Shown here in pieces: positions 1 through 9,792 of a stretch of 64,000 nucleotides of DNA. The DNA lies in NCBI GenBank assembly GCA_030068145.1, contig JAPJBO010000092.1, positions 124,001 through 188,000 of the forward strand. The letters are read 5' to 3'. This DNA is from Diplonema papillatum. Lineage: Eukaryota; Euglenozoa; Diplonemea; Diplonemida; Diplonemidae. A program made the translations under genes and the position numbers. The number at the start of each line of letters is the position of its first letter. The stretch's first letter is position 1. The notes below the pieces were generated by a model. The model had not been told where the DNA came from, made no database searches, and saw nothing but the letters and a program-made list of their open reading frames with translations.

Positions 1-90
1 GCACGCGCTCAGCATTGAGTTATTTTGAGTACATGAACCACATGGATTAGCGTGCACTGAGATATTTTGAGTACATGAACCACATGGATT
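1..90. repeat. Two tandem copies of a 42-bp unit
   Basis: The unit containing TTTTGAGTACATGAACCACA occurs twice, 42 bp apart. The same core with its upstream context (AGCATTGAGTT) appears again near 54645-54675 inside the kinase intron, so this is a dispersed repeat and not a local duplication only. No coding content is seen. Confidence 0.75.
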
Positions 91-295
91 AGCGTGCACT
101 ATCAGCATCGAGAGGGTAGCAAGTGCAGGCGCCATGCATGCAGGCGTGCACTGATCAGGGGCTGCATGATAACCTTTACCTTGGTGTAGCTACGTTTGGC
201 CTGCCTAGTGTCCCCTTCATGGTTGAGCTACCTTGGTATGTCGTTGAACTACTTGAAAACGCAGGCCGCGCTGCGCAGTGAGAGAGAAAAGTTAC

Positions 296-2014
296 CTCCT
301 CCTGCAACCGCGACAAGTACGTCGTTCACGAACACAGACGTTGCACCACCGCCTTCTGCAGCTGAGCCACCGCTGCCAATCTGAAACGTCACACGATCGC
401 CTTCTTGAACTGGAACAGCTTTCTCACAAAAGCCACCGTGGCCTCCGTGTCCAATCACTGGGATAAACGAATGTCCCTCGCCCTCGCACTGAGCCTTGTT
501 GTCAGCCAAGCTGGCGACCACCTCGGGAACTACGTCCTGGTCATTCCAGTTGCTTGTTTCATAGCAAGTTCCCTTCGGCCCTGTGTTTGCTGTGGACGTG
601 CGAGCTGCTCCACCGGCACCCCACAGTTTCAGCAACAAGCTGCCAGTTTTTTCGGGAACGACGAAGGTCGTTTGTTCCATCGCTGAATCGATCGTTGTGT
701 ACTTCGAGTACGTCTGAGTTGCTGGGTTTGCACGGGGCGCCGACACGTCGTTGATCGAGAACAAAACGCCGTTCAGGCACACATCCGGCTTGCCCGCAGG
801 GTCGACTCTGATCTTGGTAATGGACCCGTGGTCGCCTGAGACGTGGGTTGTTTCCGGTGGCATTCTATATATAGAGACGGTTTGGCCGCCCCCCCAATAT
901 TGAGGCCCCCCGCGTTGGGCAGCTCTTACAGTGTTCCTTCTGACATGCCGAAAGGCTTCGGCATCAGACTGTACAGGGCTCCGAACCCTGGCACAGAGGA
1001 GACAAAGCAGAGGATGTCTGAGCGAGGGAAAACAGGGATGCATCTTCCCCTTCACCCGTACTTTTGCGCACTCACACAGCGTCTTCGCCGTCCCCGGTTT
1101 TTCTGATCCAGTCCTTACTTTGCCAGAGCGCACATGGATTTTCACTGATATTATATTATATCACCCGCGCCCCAGTTTCTGTTTGTCGTCGTAAATACCG
1201 CAAGTTTTCCTCACCCGGAAACAACGACGGGCTGGGGTTCCCACAGAAACCATCGGGACCGGTTTGTTGTGTATGATGCAGCATTTCGATCCAACATGTG
1301 TGACGAAATCTGAGGTGAACCTGCTCTTGATGCCTCGGTCCCACAAATTCAAGGCGGTTGTCAAGTCTCGTACCGGACGCAAATGTTGTGTGGGTCTTTG
1401 GGTCACGGTTCATGATACCAGTGTTTGCTGTGGCACAACATGCCAAGGCAAGTCGTATCTCAATCGGATTAAGAGTCTGTAATGAGCTGCACCGTATTGC
1501 AAGCCGAAGCTTCAAAGATTCGTTGAGATTGCACAACGAACGTACCTGTGAGCCGGAAGAGTCCGTCGGAAGACTTCGTCACCATCTTCGTAGACGTGTC
1601 CTCGAATGTAAAAACAACGTCCCATTCAACGTCGTTGTACCACACGTCGATGGCAGCGTCGCGCACCTGGGTGGCAAACTCGATTTCAAACGGCTGCATT
1701 CCCGTGCACGAGCACTGGGGCCCGTTGGTGATGCCAACACCGTCGCCTCGGCGGTTGTAGGCGGGTTCAATGTTTGTGTGACTGGCGTACCAAGGATCGC
1801 TGGTCGCCACCGTGAACGGTGTCGATAAAGTGTAGTACTGGGAAAATGCGTCACCGACCTTCGCACAGCCATCGCTGGGGAGTTTGGTAAGCGACCCTGC
1901 GGCCTCTTGCATTGTATGCTCATATTCGAAAGCGCTTCTGATCGAAGCAGCATTCGACACAGTCGCACAAAATACGACCAGCCACCCCCCGGAGAGGGTT
2001 GGTGCGGTCTTCAT
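296..2014 (-). CDS. Secreted glycine-rich domain protein, two exons, 3' part missing
   Basis: Exon 1 is 2014-1546 and exon 2 is 835-296, joined across a 710-bp intron with donor CAG/GTACGT and acceptor CTCAG/GC. Both junctions are phase 1 and recreate a glycine codon, which supports the model. The protein starts with a signal peptide (MKTAPT, then a hydrophobic run to about residue 23). A beta-rich region follows with paired cysteines (QCSCTG) and repeated acidic/aromatic strands. Exon 2 encodes a segment of the glycine-rich type: FVVP, then LLKLWGAGGA, GGHGGF, IGSGGSAAEGGG and VAVAGGG. This matches the known pattern of glycine-rich beta domains in which strands alternate with GAGGG loops. 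Exon 2 ends at a good donor (GGAG/GTAAC), so more exons must lie within 1-295 or beyond the left edge; I could not place them. The likely role is an extracellular or surface structural protein, which is an inference. No named family member is recognised. Confidence 0.65.
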
Positions 2015-2688
2015 AGGATCGCAACGAAGACTGAGTGACCTCAGTCTTTGAGCGTGTCACGCTCCCGACTTGTTCGGGGTAAAGAAGTCTGGGGGTGGGT
2101 TGGTAGGACTATGGTGTACCCTTAGGGGTGTCAAAAAAATGGTGGGTTTGGTCACGGCAAGACCTGTTTTCGTGTTCAAAAGTTTTTCCCCTTTATTTTC
2201 TCCTGGATGTTTAGTGGTTGCGTCAAAGGTCGGGTTCGGATGTCGGGTGTCTGTTCGTTGCATAAAAAGACCTACATGGCCTGGACACCGAATATCCAAC
2301 CGTCTGGAGGGACCCCAGTTCGGGAAAAGGGGTCATGTCAATACAGGAATGGGGTCCTCCCCTCCTGGAAGCTCTAGGTGGGTTTTGGCTCTGGACGCAA
2401 TTAGGTAAGGCGCAGGTTGGGCAGGGTAAAAAGCCTTCCGAGTTGGTCGTTAACGACAAGGAACCTGTCAACAGCTGCTGCCTCATATACTGTTCCTCGC
2501 CGAGACTTGTGCCGCGAAGAGGATATGGGGTTCTGTTGTAATGCTTGTTCCGTCCATGCGGGTTTCAGTGTGGGCGGACGGAACTTGGAGCCCTGACCGG
2601 CCTCCCTGCTCCACTTCATCCCCTTTTGTTCTTCGCTTAGGACTCGGGCCATCCACTTATTTTCTAGCAGAAAAAATCACAGAATTCC
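2015..2688. other. Intergenic, nothing recognised
   Basis: This stretch lies upstream of the glycine-rich gene and ends at the left target-site copy of the LINE. The short reading frames here have no family signature and no repeat was found in it. The promoter of the glycine-rich gene should lie here, but no clear TATA or initiator signal can be called. Confidence 0.4.
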
Positions 2689-2699
2689 AAATCAATTCA
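2689..2699. repeat. Target-site duplication, 3' side of full-length LINE
   Basis: AAATCAATTCA stands directly next to the LINE 3' end and is repeated exactly at 9782-9792 next to its 5' end. Confidence 0.8.
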
Positions 2700-3098
2700 C
2701 AACGTTGCGTCGTCTTGTTGCGTTAGTGGGGAGTCATTTGCATGCAAATGAGTACCACACTATGCCAGCTTTTCGCTACGTGACTCCAGAAGGGTCACTT
2801 TTTCCGCGCTTTTTTCGGCGCGGCGCAACTCTAGTCGGTTGCAACTGTTCTTGGAAGTTACTGACGATTTCATAATCCGAAAAGGAATCGGAATCTTCGC
2901 TTTCTCGTTTGCGCCGATAGGCACGCCGCGATGCGGAGGACGCGAGTAGCCGGGAAGAGCCGGCGGGAGGGCGCGATCGTTGTGTGACCCGTGGAGGGTC
3001 GGAACCAGAATCAGAAAAAGGGCCCGAGTCAGGGCCGCCATCGAAGAGGGCCGGGCGGGGCCCGTGCCGTCGTCGCCGAGATCGGCGCGTCGTCGTCG
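2700..3098 (-). other. LINE-1w 3' UTR with three conserved hairpins
   Basis: The segment is nearly identical in the copies beginning at 11444, 12883 and 21862. It holds a palindrome around CATTTGCATGCAAATG (2735-2750), a stem GTGAC/GTCAC (2780-2798) and a stem CGCGC/GCGCG separated by a short T-rich loop. Its spread with otherwise truncated copies suggests that it is the part recognised by the reverse transcriptase. That role is inferred from how LINE 3' ends work in general. Confidence 0.7.
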
Positions 3099-6000
3099 TC
3101 ATGGCGGGGGGGCGCGCTTCGGGGGCGACTTCGTCGTCCGCCTCCTCCGGCCACGGCTGGCAGGTGTCCCAGGTGGGGACGGCGCGCGCCGCTTCCGGCC
3201 TGTGAGGCCGTCGCTCTCGCCAAGGCTGCGACCGCCACCGCCGCCGCCGCGTTCCCCGCCGCGAACGCTGCCGCGACCGCCGCCGCGTGCACGGCCGCGA
3301 CCAGTGCCGCGGCCGCCGCCCCCGTCTCCGCCACTGTCGTCTTCGCCGCCTCGGCCGCCATGACCACCGCCACCCCCGTCGCCACTGCTGCTGTCGCGGC
3401 CAGCACCACCCCTGTGATGCCCCCGTCCGCAGCACGCGTCGGCGTTCGGGCAGGTCCCGCATCGCGTCAGCCGATGCGCCCGGCAGCACTGAATGCGCAG
3501 GCCGTCGTCCGGGTGGTGGTGCACCTGGCAGCACTGGTCAACTACAAGGCTGTAGTTTCTTCGCATGCCAGTGCACACCGCGCACTTCTGCTTTGCGCAG
3601 GCATCGCAGACCGACTGCGTGCGGAGCAGAGGGTCCGCCTGCGCAGCCGGTACAAGCACGGGAAGGCGCGGGCGTTGCGGCAGAGGGGTGGGCACGTCCC
3701 AGCGCAGCGAACGCTGTGCCCGCCGCGCCGCGTCGTACTGCGGGAACACGTCCCCGCCCCAGTTCTTCCCGTCCCCGGCAGCTGCCCGCGGAAAGCTCGT
3801 CTCCAGCACCCCGTGCGTCTCCTCGCCCCCGGCGAAGCGTGGGCGAGGTGTCAATCCCCCCCACAGCATCGGCGCCCCCAGGGTCCTCATCGAGCCCACC
3901 CGGACCTTCCGCTCGGCAGGCAACGGCGACGGCAGCTGCAGGTCTCGGCACAGGCGGCACAATGTCGACAGCATCGTCCAGAGGGTCTTCCCCCTCTGGT
4001 TGGCGGCGAGCCTTCGTATTCCCGGGGGGGCAGGGACGTCGACCCCGGTGTGGACCTCGAAGTCCACTGCCAGCTCGACGCACGACACCTCGCCTGCGTT
4101 CGTCCACCTCAGTGCCGACAGCCAGCCCTTGAGCGCCCGCATCGCACGGCCGCCGTACGGCCATCTCGGCGGCTCATCCGGAAGGCGGTCGAAGTTGAAC
4201 AGGTGTTGCACCGCCGGCAGCGGCGCAGCTGCGTGCCAGGGGTGCATCGGTTGCACTGCGGAGAGGCGGCGTCGCTCCGCCTCCACGCGTGCAGTGTACA
4301 CCGCCGCCATGAGGCGGTGAAGGGCCGCGACCTCCACCCGCATTCCTTCGACAATAACCCCATGCACACGCGTGCAAGACGGCCACCTCGCCCGGTCCGC
4401 CCGCAGGAGTTCGGCGAAGCAAGGACGGCCGCGAATCTCGTCGTAGGCGGGGCACTCCCACCACAGGTGATCCGCTGTGTCCTGGACGCCCAGGTCGCAG
4501 TCCCTGCAGCCGCGAGCGTCAGCCGTCGCCAGGCGCAGTTCGTTCGTACGCCTGCAGTCCACCCCTGCCTGCACACCGTCGTAAGACGGTCGTTGCCTCG
4601 CAAGCTGCGTCCAGGTAGTCTGCCGTAGCCGCGCCCGGATGGCGTGGTGCCTCTCGCCCCTCTCCATGTCGAGAAGCCGGCGGCCCTCGAGCGCCGCGGT
4701 CGCAAAATCGCGACCTTCGAAACCGATGCCCGCGACCGTGAAACCGTCAGAGATGGCGATCCCGACAGGTCCTAGGCGCGCCTCCGGCAACAACACACCG
4801 TGCCGGCTGTAAAGCCGGGCGATGTTCAGCATGCGGGCATACACGCGGGGGAGCCTCTCGCACGCGTCGAAAAACGAGCATAGAATCCTGTACGGCCGAG
4901 CAATCATCGGATCAAGACGGTGACCCTTCGCCAGGATCGACAGCACCGCCGTCACGCTTCTCGACGGCTGCCTGCTCCCAAAAGCGCCCCTTACGACCCG
5001 CGTCCGGAGCCCCTTCAGGCGCGTCTGCGTGTACGTCTCGTAGGAGCACCCCGCAAGGACACTGCTGAGAACGTTCGAACTCGCCACCTCGCAGCGGACA
5101 TCGAACGGAAGCTTCGAGGTACTCAGCCTGTCAATCAGACCGTCATGTGCGCTCAGACGCGCATCGTTGGCCCGACTCGCTCGGACGCTCTCCACACTCG
5201 TTCGCACCCCGAGGATCTTCGCAGACGTCGCCGTCACTATGGCCTCGCCGCCCACCTTCACCGCGCTGGCGTACGGTCGCCGCCTGCGCTGCTGCGTCGA
5301 GCCCGCACGGATACCCATTGCCACGGTTTTCGACATGTTGAGGCGCATCCCGGTCAGGGCACAGAACCGCGCGACGATGTCGACCGCCTGCTGCAGCTCG
5401 GCTTCCGCCGGCGCAAGGAGCGTGGCGTCATCCGCCAACGACTCCGAAGACACCTCCGGCACCCGCACCGAAACCGCGCGGAGCACTACCGACAATAGCG
5501 CGTTGATCAGTATGACCGACAGCGGGCAGCCCTGCAGAATGCCATTTGTCACCTCGAACTCGGAGCCCACGCCGAGCGGCAGCTTGAACCGTCGCTTCAT
5601 GCCGCGGTACATGGCGCGCAAGGGGCGCAAGATGCGCGCGTCGAGACCCATCTCCTCTGCAAGACTGAGAACGATACCCTGCGGAACCCGGTCAAAACAT
5701 TTCGCGAAGTCCAGCGCCACCATGTAAAGCGATTTCGTCTCGTCCAGCAGCGTCTCCTCGATCAACGTCGTCAGCTCCATGAGGACATCGTCCGTTCTGT
5801 GCCCCGAGCGGAAGCCATGCTGTGTCGGTAGCACCCAGCCCTCTTGCCACTCCATGACGTCTTGCAAACGCCTGCAGGCCCACAACCGATAGACGCAGCT
5901 CGTCACGGTGATTGGCCGCAAGTTCGTTGGCGAGGTGTCGTCGGTCTTTGGGATGAGCGACACCAACGACGTCAGCATACCCTTCGGCCACTCCCCTCGC

Positions 6001-6689
6001 TCCTCTACCAGATTGAAGAGCGTCGCGAACCCGTCCAGCAGCTCGTCGGGCAGGGCCTTCAGCTCGTCCAAGCGCCAGCCGTCCACCCCACACGCCGTAG
6101 TCTTCTTCTTCCGCTTGTTGAGCACATCCCGTAGCTCCCTCCCGGTCACATCCCGCAGGTCCATCTGGCGGCGGGGAATAAAACCCTCGAAGGCCCTGCG
6201 GAACACCTCGTACTCGGGCTCTGGGCGTCCTTCCCCGTACATGCGCAGGATCGGGTCCCACGCCTCCTGCAGCACCTCGTCCATCTCCTCGACGTTGGCG
6301 GTGAGCCGCCCGTCCGCTGTTCGCACCGCATCGGCCGCCTGCCCCGGACCCCCCCGTAGCATCGTCACAAGAGCCCGGCGATCCGTCCCAAACATCGTCA
6401 GCTGCCTCTCGTGTTGCTGCCTCTTCCGTACCCTCGCCGCAGCCGCGTTGTATCTCGCACTGCGCAGTCGTACGTCGTGCAAGTAAACGCGGGCGACCTC
6501 TGCGCTCGGCGGGTCGGAGGGGGGCGGCCCGCCGCCCCGCCGCCACGGATCACGGCGAGACAGCGCAGCCAGCACAAGCGGAGTTCTTGGGGCACCTGGA
6601 AAGGTCCGGACGCTTCCAGGCGAGCTCGCTGGTAGACGTAGTGCTCCAGGCGTCGGATCGTATTCCCGTGCCTCAGCTCCGTCTCGCAC
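3099..6689 (-). CDS. LINE-1w ORF2: reverse transcriptase with cysteine cluster and RGG tail
   Basis: The open frame is about 1,196 codons; it begins at a non-ATG codon because the upstream endonuclease part lies in another frame. RT motifs are in order: ACGVDGW, LIPKTDD with NLRPITV, motif A LDFAKCFDRV, motif B NGILQGCPLS and motif C LADD (the catalytic aspartates are present, with Leu for the usual Tyr or Phe). A histidine/cysteine patch (CRDCDLGVQDTADHLWWECP) matches the knuckle that follows RT in many LINEs. The last 250 residues are unusual. They hold a cluster of paired cysteines (CDACAKQKCAVC, later CCQVHH, CCRAHR, CGTCPNADACC), then a long glycine/arginine run, then a basic Ser-Pro segment. 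The product would copy LINE RNA at the nicked target. The catalytic core looks whole. Confidence 0.92.
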   Translation of the reverse strand: MRDGAEAREYDPTPGALRLPASSPGSVRTFPGAPRTPLVLAALSRRDPWRRGGGPPPSDPPSAEVARVYLHDVRLRSARYNAAAARVRKRQQHERQLTMFGTDRRALVTMLRGGPGQAADAVRTADGRLTANVEEMDEVLQEAWDPILRMYGEGRPEPEYEVFRRAFEGFIPRRQMDLRDVTGRELRDVLNKRKKKTTACGVDGWRLDELKALPDELLDGFATLFNLVEERGEWPKGMLTSLVSLIPKTDDTSPTNLRPITVTSCVYRLWACRRLQDVMEWQEGWVLPTQHGFRSGHRTDDVLMELTTLIEETLLDETKSLYMVALDFAKCFDRVPQGIVLSLAEEMGLDARILRPLRAMYRGMKRRFKLPLGVGSEFEVTNGILQGCPLSVILINALLSVVLRAVSVRVPEVSSESLADDATLLAPAEAELQQAVDIVARFCALTGMRLNMSKTVAMGIRAGSTQQRRRRPYASAVKVGGEAIVTATSAKILGVRTSVESVRASRANDARLSAHDGLIDRLSTSKLPFDVRCEVASSNVLSSVLAGCSYETYTQTRLKGLRTRVVRGAFGSRQPSRSVTAVLSILAKGHRLDPMIARPYRILCSFFDACERLPRVYARMLNIARLYSRHGVLLPEARLGPVGIAISDGFTVAGIGFEGRDFATAALEGRRLLDMERGERHHAIRARLRQTTWTQLARQRPSYDGVQAGVDCRRTNELRLATADARGCRDCDLGVQDTADHLWWECPAYDEIRGRPCFAELLRADRARWPSCTRVHGVIVEGMRVEVAALHRLMAAVYTARVEAERRRLSAVQPMHPWHAAAPLPAVQHLFNFDRLPDEPPRWPYGGRAMRALKGWLSALRWTNAGEVSCVELAVDFEVHTGVDVPAPPGIRRLAANQRGKTLWTMLSTLCRLCRDLQLPSPLPAERKVRVGSMRTLGAPMLWGGLTPRPRFAGGEETHGVLETSFPRAAAGDGKNWGGDVFPQYDAARRAQRSLRWDVPTPLPQRPRLPVLVPAAQADPLLRTQSVCDACAKQKCAVCTGMRRNYSLVVDQCCQVHHHPDDGLRIQCCRAHRLTRCGTCPNADACCGRGHHRGGAGRDSSSGDGGGGGHGGRGGEDDSGGDGGGGRGTGRGRARGGGRGSVRGGERGGGGGGRSLGESDGLTGRKRRAPSPPGTPASRGRRRRTTKSPPKRAPPP

Positions 6690-7382
6690 ATCACGCCCCG
6701 GTCCGGCGTACTCCTCGCCGCAACGCGAGTCATCTTCAGCTCCGAGTTACCACGGCCGGTGTGCGCACGTCTTTCACAGGCAGGCATCCCGCTGCGGTCC
6801 AGCAGGTACTGCTCGCACATTGCGGAGGACGCTCAAGGTCCGTGTTGAAGTCGCCCATCACGACCGCCGGGGCCTGCCCCACTATGGCCTGCGCCTCGAA
6901 GAAGACCGTCTGCAGGAGCCGCTCCCGGGACGCCGCTGCCGTGTTCCCCGATGGGGCGTAGACTGCAAAGAAGTGCATGAACATCCGTCCGACCCCCGTC
7001 GCGATCATCGTGTGGATGACCCGGTTGCGCACTTCCTGCAGCGATTCGTTGGGCAGCAGGTGGGCCACCCCCGGCTGCCTGGCAAGCACAACGACTCCGC
7101 CCCCCTCTGCCCGGAATGCGGGTTTCCGTGCGGACAGTGCTTGCTGCGCTTCGGCGGTTGCGGCGGCCCCCACAGCGTCTTCCACCTCGACCCGTCGACG
7201 GCGCACGGTCTCGCGAGATAATCCGTCGCCTGCGCCTGCTGCAACTCGCTCATCGACGTTTCCACCACCGCAATCGCGTCTGCGGGGGCCATCGCACGCA
7301 CCTCGTCAATGTGCAGGGCCAGCGAGCCAACATTGACTGCAGCAAGAGTGGGGGACCAGGGTTCGGGTGGACGTCCCCGCAC
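6398..7382 (-). pseudogene. LINE-1w apurinic-type endonuclease region, frame-shifted
   Basis: Three overlapping minus frames together cover the endonuclease. The N-terminal part reads VNVGSLALHIDEV and then VVETSM, as in APE-type nucleases. The middle part has FFAVYAPSG and the strong motif VVMGDFNTDL, whose Asp and Asn belong to the active site. The last part links it to the RT. The frame changes near 7190 and again near 6820-6690, so this copy cannot make one continuous ORF2 protein without recoding. It would nick target DNA to prime reverse transcription. Confidence 0.8.
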
Positions 7383-7693
7383 CTCAAGAGCCGTTCCCCC
7401 GCGGCGTACGCATACTTACGGGCGTCGTGCTTCGACGGTAGCCACGCACATTCAACAAGCCCACGCCGCGAGGCAACCCGGGAACCCACGCCCCGCGCGC
7501 GATGCAGCACACGCGCGGCAACGTACCGGGCTGCGCCGGCCGGCCGTCGGCGACGTCCGCGGCGGAAAGCCGCCGCGGCGGTCGAGGCGAGCGTTCGGCG
7601 CCCGGGGCCAGGGTTGGGATGCACATCCCCACATCGCATCAAGCGGACTCCCGCAGCATCGCCGTCCGCGCGGGCGTCGTGGCTTGACGGCAG
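7350..7693 (-). other. Tandem 2A-like peptide units between ORF1 and endonuclease
   Basis: The motif GDVHPNPGP is encoded twice, at 7604-7630 and 7352-7378, exactly 252 bp apart and in the same frame. Each is preceded by a related stretch (LPSSHDAR then AAGVRLMRC, and LPSKHDAR then AAGERLLRC), so a unit of about 30 residues is duplicated around a basic spacer. The motif is close to the 2A consensus D-V/I-E-x-N-P-G-P, known from viruses and from several LINEs to make the ribosome skip a peptide bond; His stands where Glu is usual. The frame is the same as that of the end of ORF1, with one TGA between them. The endonuclease begins right after the second motif, but in another frame in this copy. 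Confidence 0.75.
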
Positions 7694-9638
7694 TCAGGCG
7701 CGCGAGCACGTGACACACACGCTGGCGCCGCACTCTTCGCACCTCCTCTGCATGCGGCCCTTTTGGATTGTCTTCTGACAATCGCCGCATTCAAACTCCA
7801 CTGGAGCCCGCACTCCATCGGTCAGCTCGTGCCGGTGATCGGCCTTCTCACCCTCGACCGGCTCCTTCAGACGCTGGCGCGGCGGGGACAGCATCTCGAC
7901 CACACCGGCCACAGCTCGCCGGATTAGCGACTGTCCCGCTTCCGCCGGCTGCGCCACCTCCTCGTGCTTCCGCTTGTTGGACGGAGCCGGCTCCGGATCC
8001 GTGTGCACTTCGGCGGCGGGCAGCTTCATGCGCCGCCTCTGGCCGGGCGTCGTCGGGAGGGAGGAGGCGAGGCGCTTGGAACGCGGCCGCGGCATCTCGC
8101 CCTTGTCGTAGTCGTTGACGACAATGAAGGGCGACCCTTCCCTTTCGATCACCCGAAACGGCGGGCCGCCATCCCCCGTCACCACGCACGTCCGCATGCC
8201 GCTTCTCACGAAGGATGTCGTGACCGTCGCAGCCCAGCCAGCGAGCCTGAGCAGCATCTCGACGTCGGCCTCGTGTTCTCGCGCCCTGGCACCGGACACG
8301 AGGTACCGCAGTTTCGTTTCGAGCGGGGGCGCCGCGTGCTCACCAGCAGCCGCCCGCACGCGCGCCAGCATCCCCGAGCCGCGCGCCCGCAGCAGAAGAC
8401 GTCTTCCACCAAGAACGACACCGCCCCCGGCCTCGCCGCACTTCTTCAACAACGCCAACGCGGTCTCCCGCGTCACGTCCGCATTTAATGCGACGACCGG
8501 CGTGGCGTCGCGCGCTTCCCTCCCGACTGGTCGCCAGAAGCAGCCATCCCTACCCGACCCCTGCAGGATGGCGTCCACGTGTCCCGCAGGTACGCGAACC
8601 AGGAGTTCACGGCGGCCCTGCTGCGACGTCACGCCCCACATGGAGGCCGCTTCGAGGCGCGTCTGCGCCGAAGTCGCCTTCACCGCCCGGCGGCAGAGAC
8701 GCGTCATCGCCGTGTGCGGGTCCTTCTACGCATGCCCACGTTTCGGCCGCCGTGTGCTTGCGTGCCACGGTGAGGACGAGTACCGCCGTGGCCGCGCCGG
8801 GCTTCTGTCCGCCTTCTGTCGCCGCCTGCCGGACCTTCCCTACCTTCCCGGCCTGCCGAACGTCCCCGTGCGTCCAAAGGTGCATCCGCTGCACCACGCC
8901 CGTCTCCATGAGGACGTGGCGCGCCTCGCTCTTCTCGAACGGCTGTCGGCACAACACCGCGTACCGAACCTCCTCTGTCGCCAGCGCCGCAGCATCGACC
9001 GCCACGCCCATCGCCGTCTCGGCCTCATCGACGCTGGGTGCGACCCAGAGCCCCTCCTTCTTCGCCTCGAATGAGCACGACTCGAGGATCGGCACGTTCC
9101 AGTCGAAACTGTGCACGCCGCACACGGTCGCCTTACGTCTGACGACGTCTACCCACTGCTGATGTTGCCGCTGCTGCGGTTGCTCTTGTTGTTGCGGTCG
9201 GTTCCGCCGTTGCTGTTGCGGTTGCTGTTGTTGCTGTGGCTGTTGTTGCTGCTGTTGCGGTTGCTGGTGTTGTTGCTGCTGCTGTTGTTGCTGTTGCGGT
9301 TGCCTCTGTTGCTGTCGCTGCTGTTGTTGTGGTTGCTGTTGTGCTTGTTGCCGCGGTTGCCGTTGTTGTTGTGGCTGACGCTGCTGTTGCTGGTGCGGTT
9401 GCTGTTGCTGTTGTTGCTGTTGCGGTTGCTGTTGCTGTTGTTGCTGTTGCGGTGCTCCTTCACGATCCTCGCCTTGGTACTTCGGCCGTCCTTGCGACAG
9501 CGCCGGTTCCCACTGGCTCGTCTCGTTCCGCTGCTCCGCCTCCAGGAGGCTGATCGCCGCCTCCAGGAGTGTCAGTGCCACCCCTCGCTCCTTCTGACTC
9601 CGAGCCGCCGCTGCTGCCCGGCTAGCCCGCTGCTGCAT
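7694..9638 (-). pseudogene. LINE-1w ORF1: polyglutamine protein with C-terminal zinc ribbon
   Basis: The frame starts at ATG 9638 with a helical segment (ALTLLEAAISLLEAEQ). It runs through about 100 residues made almost only of Gln with Pro, His and Arg (9150-9460), and then a globular part (QWVDVVRRKATVCGV onward). At about 8700-8760 the frame shifts and continues as a second globular part of about 300 residues, ending with a basic nuclear-type stretch and a zinc ribbon (FECGDCQ, RRCEECGASVCVTC). It is probably the RNA-binding ORF1 protein of the LINE by position; no RRM or zinc knuckle of the usual ORF1 kind is visible. The single shift makes this copy defective. Confidence 0.75.
9150..9460 (-). 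repeat. CAG/CAA-type microsatellite coding polyglutamine
   Basis: On the plus strand the tract is built of CTG and TTG triplets with CGG interruptions. On the minus strand it codes Gln runs in ORF1. The plus-strand leucine frame over it is a shadow. Confidence 0.9.
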
Positions 9639-9781
9639 CTCCGAGGCGGTCGAGCATCGACGATGGCGCCGCCGAAAGCGCCGCCATCGCCGTGATGTGT
9701 TCCCCCCGCTCCCAGAAAAATCGTCAATAAAGTACAGAAACTGTAGCTTTTAAATCGTTGGTGGAAAACTCCAGGAAAACA

Positions 9782-9792
9782 AAATCAATTCA
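9782..9792. repeat. Target-site duplication, 5' side of full-length LINE
   Basis: AAATCAATTCA is identical to 2689-2699 and fixes the LINE 5' end at 9781. Confidence 0.8.

Larger units (their letters stand above)
2700..9781 (-). mobile_element. LINE-1w: near full-length APE-type non-LTR retrotransposon
   Basis: A 7.1-kb element reads on the minus strand and is bounded by exact 11-bp duplications (AAATCAATTCA), the mark of target-primed reverse transcription. The order is: 5' UTR 9781-9639, ORF1 9638-7694, tandem 2A-like units 7693-7350, AP-endonuclease 7382-about 6500, reverse transcriptase and cysteine/RGG tail 6689-3099, and 3' UTR 3098-2700. It is much richer in GC than the surrounding DNA. 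ORF1 and the endonuclease each contain frame changes, at least four in total, while the RT frame is open over about 1,200 codons. The copy is therefore not autonomous but is fairly recent, as the intact target duplications also show. No poly(A) tail is present; sister copies end in repeats of CACAACTTTT (as read on the plus strand). I cannot assign the clade. Confidence 0.92.

Noticed and set aside
2991-4628. Plus-strand frame of 545 codons
   Set aside because: It is Ala/Arg-rich and antisense to the LINE reverse transcriptase, and is open only because of high GC content.
9111-9695. Plus-strand leucine-rich frame
   Set aside because: It is the antisense shadow of the ORF1 polyglutamine tract.
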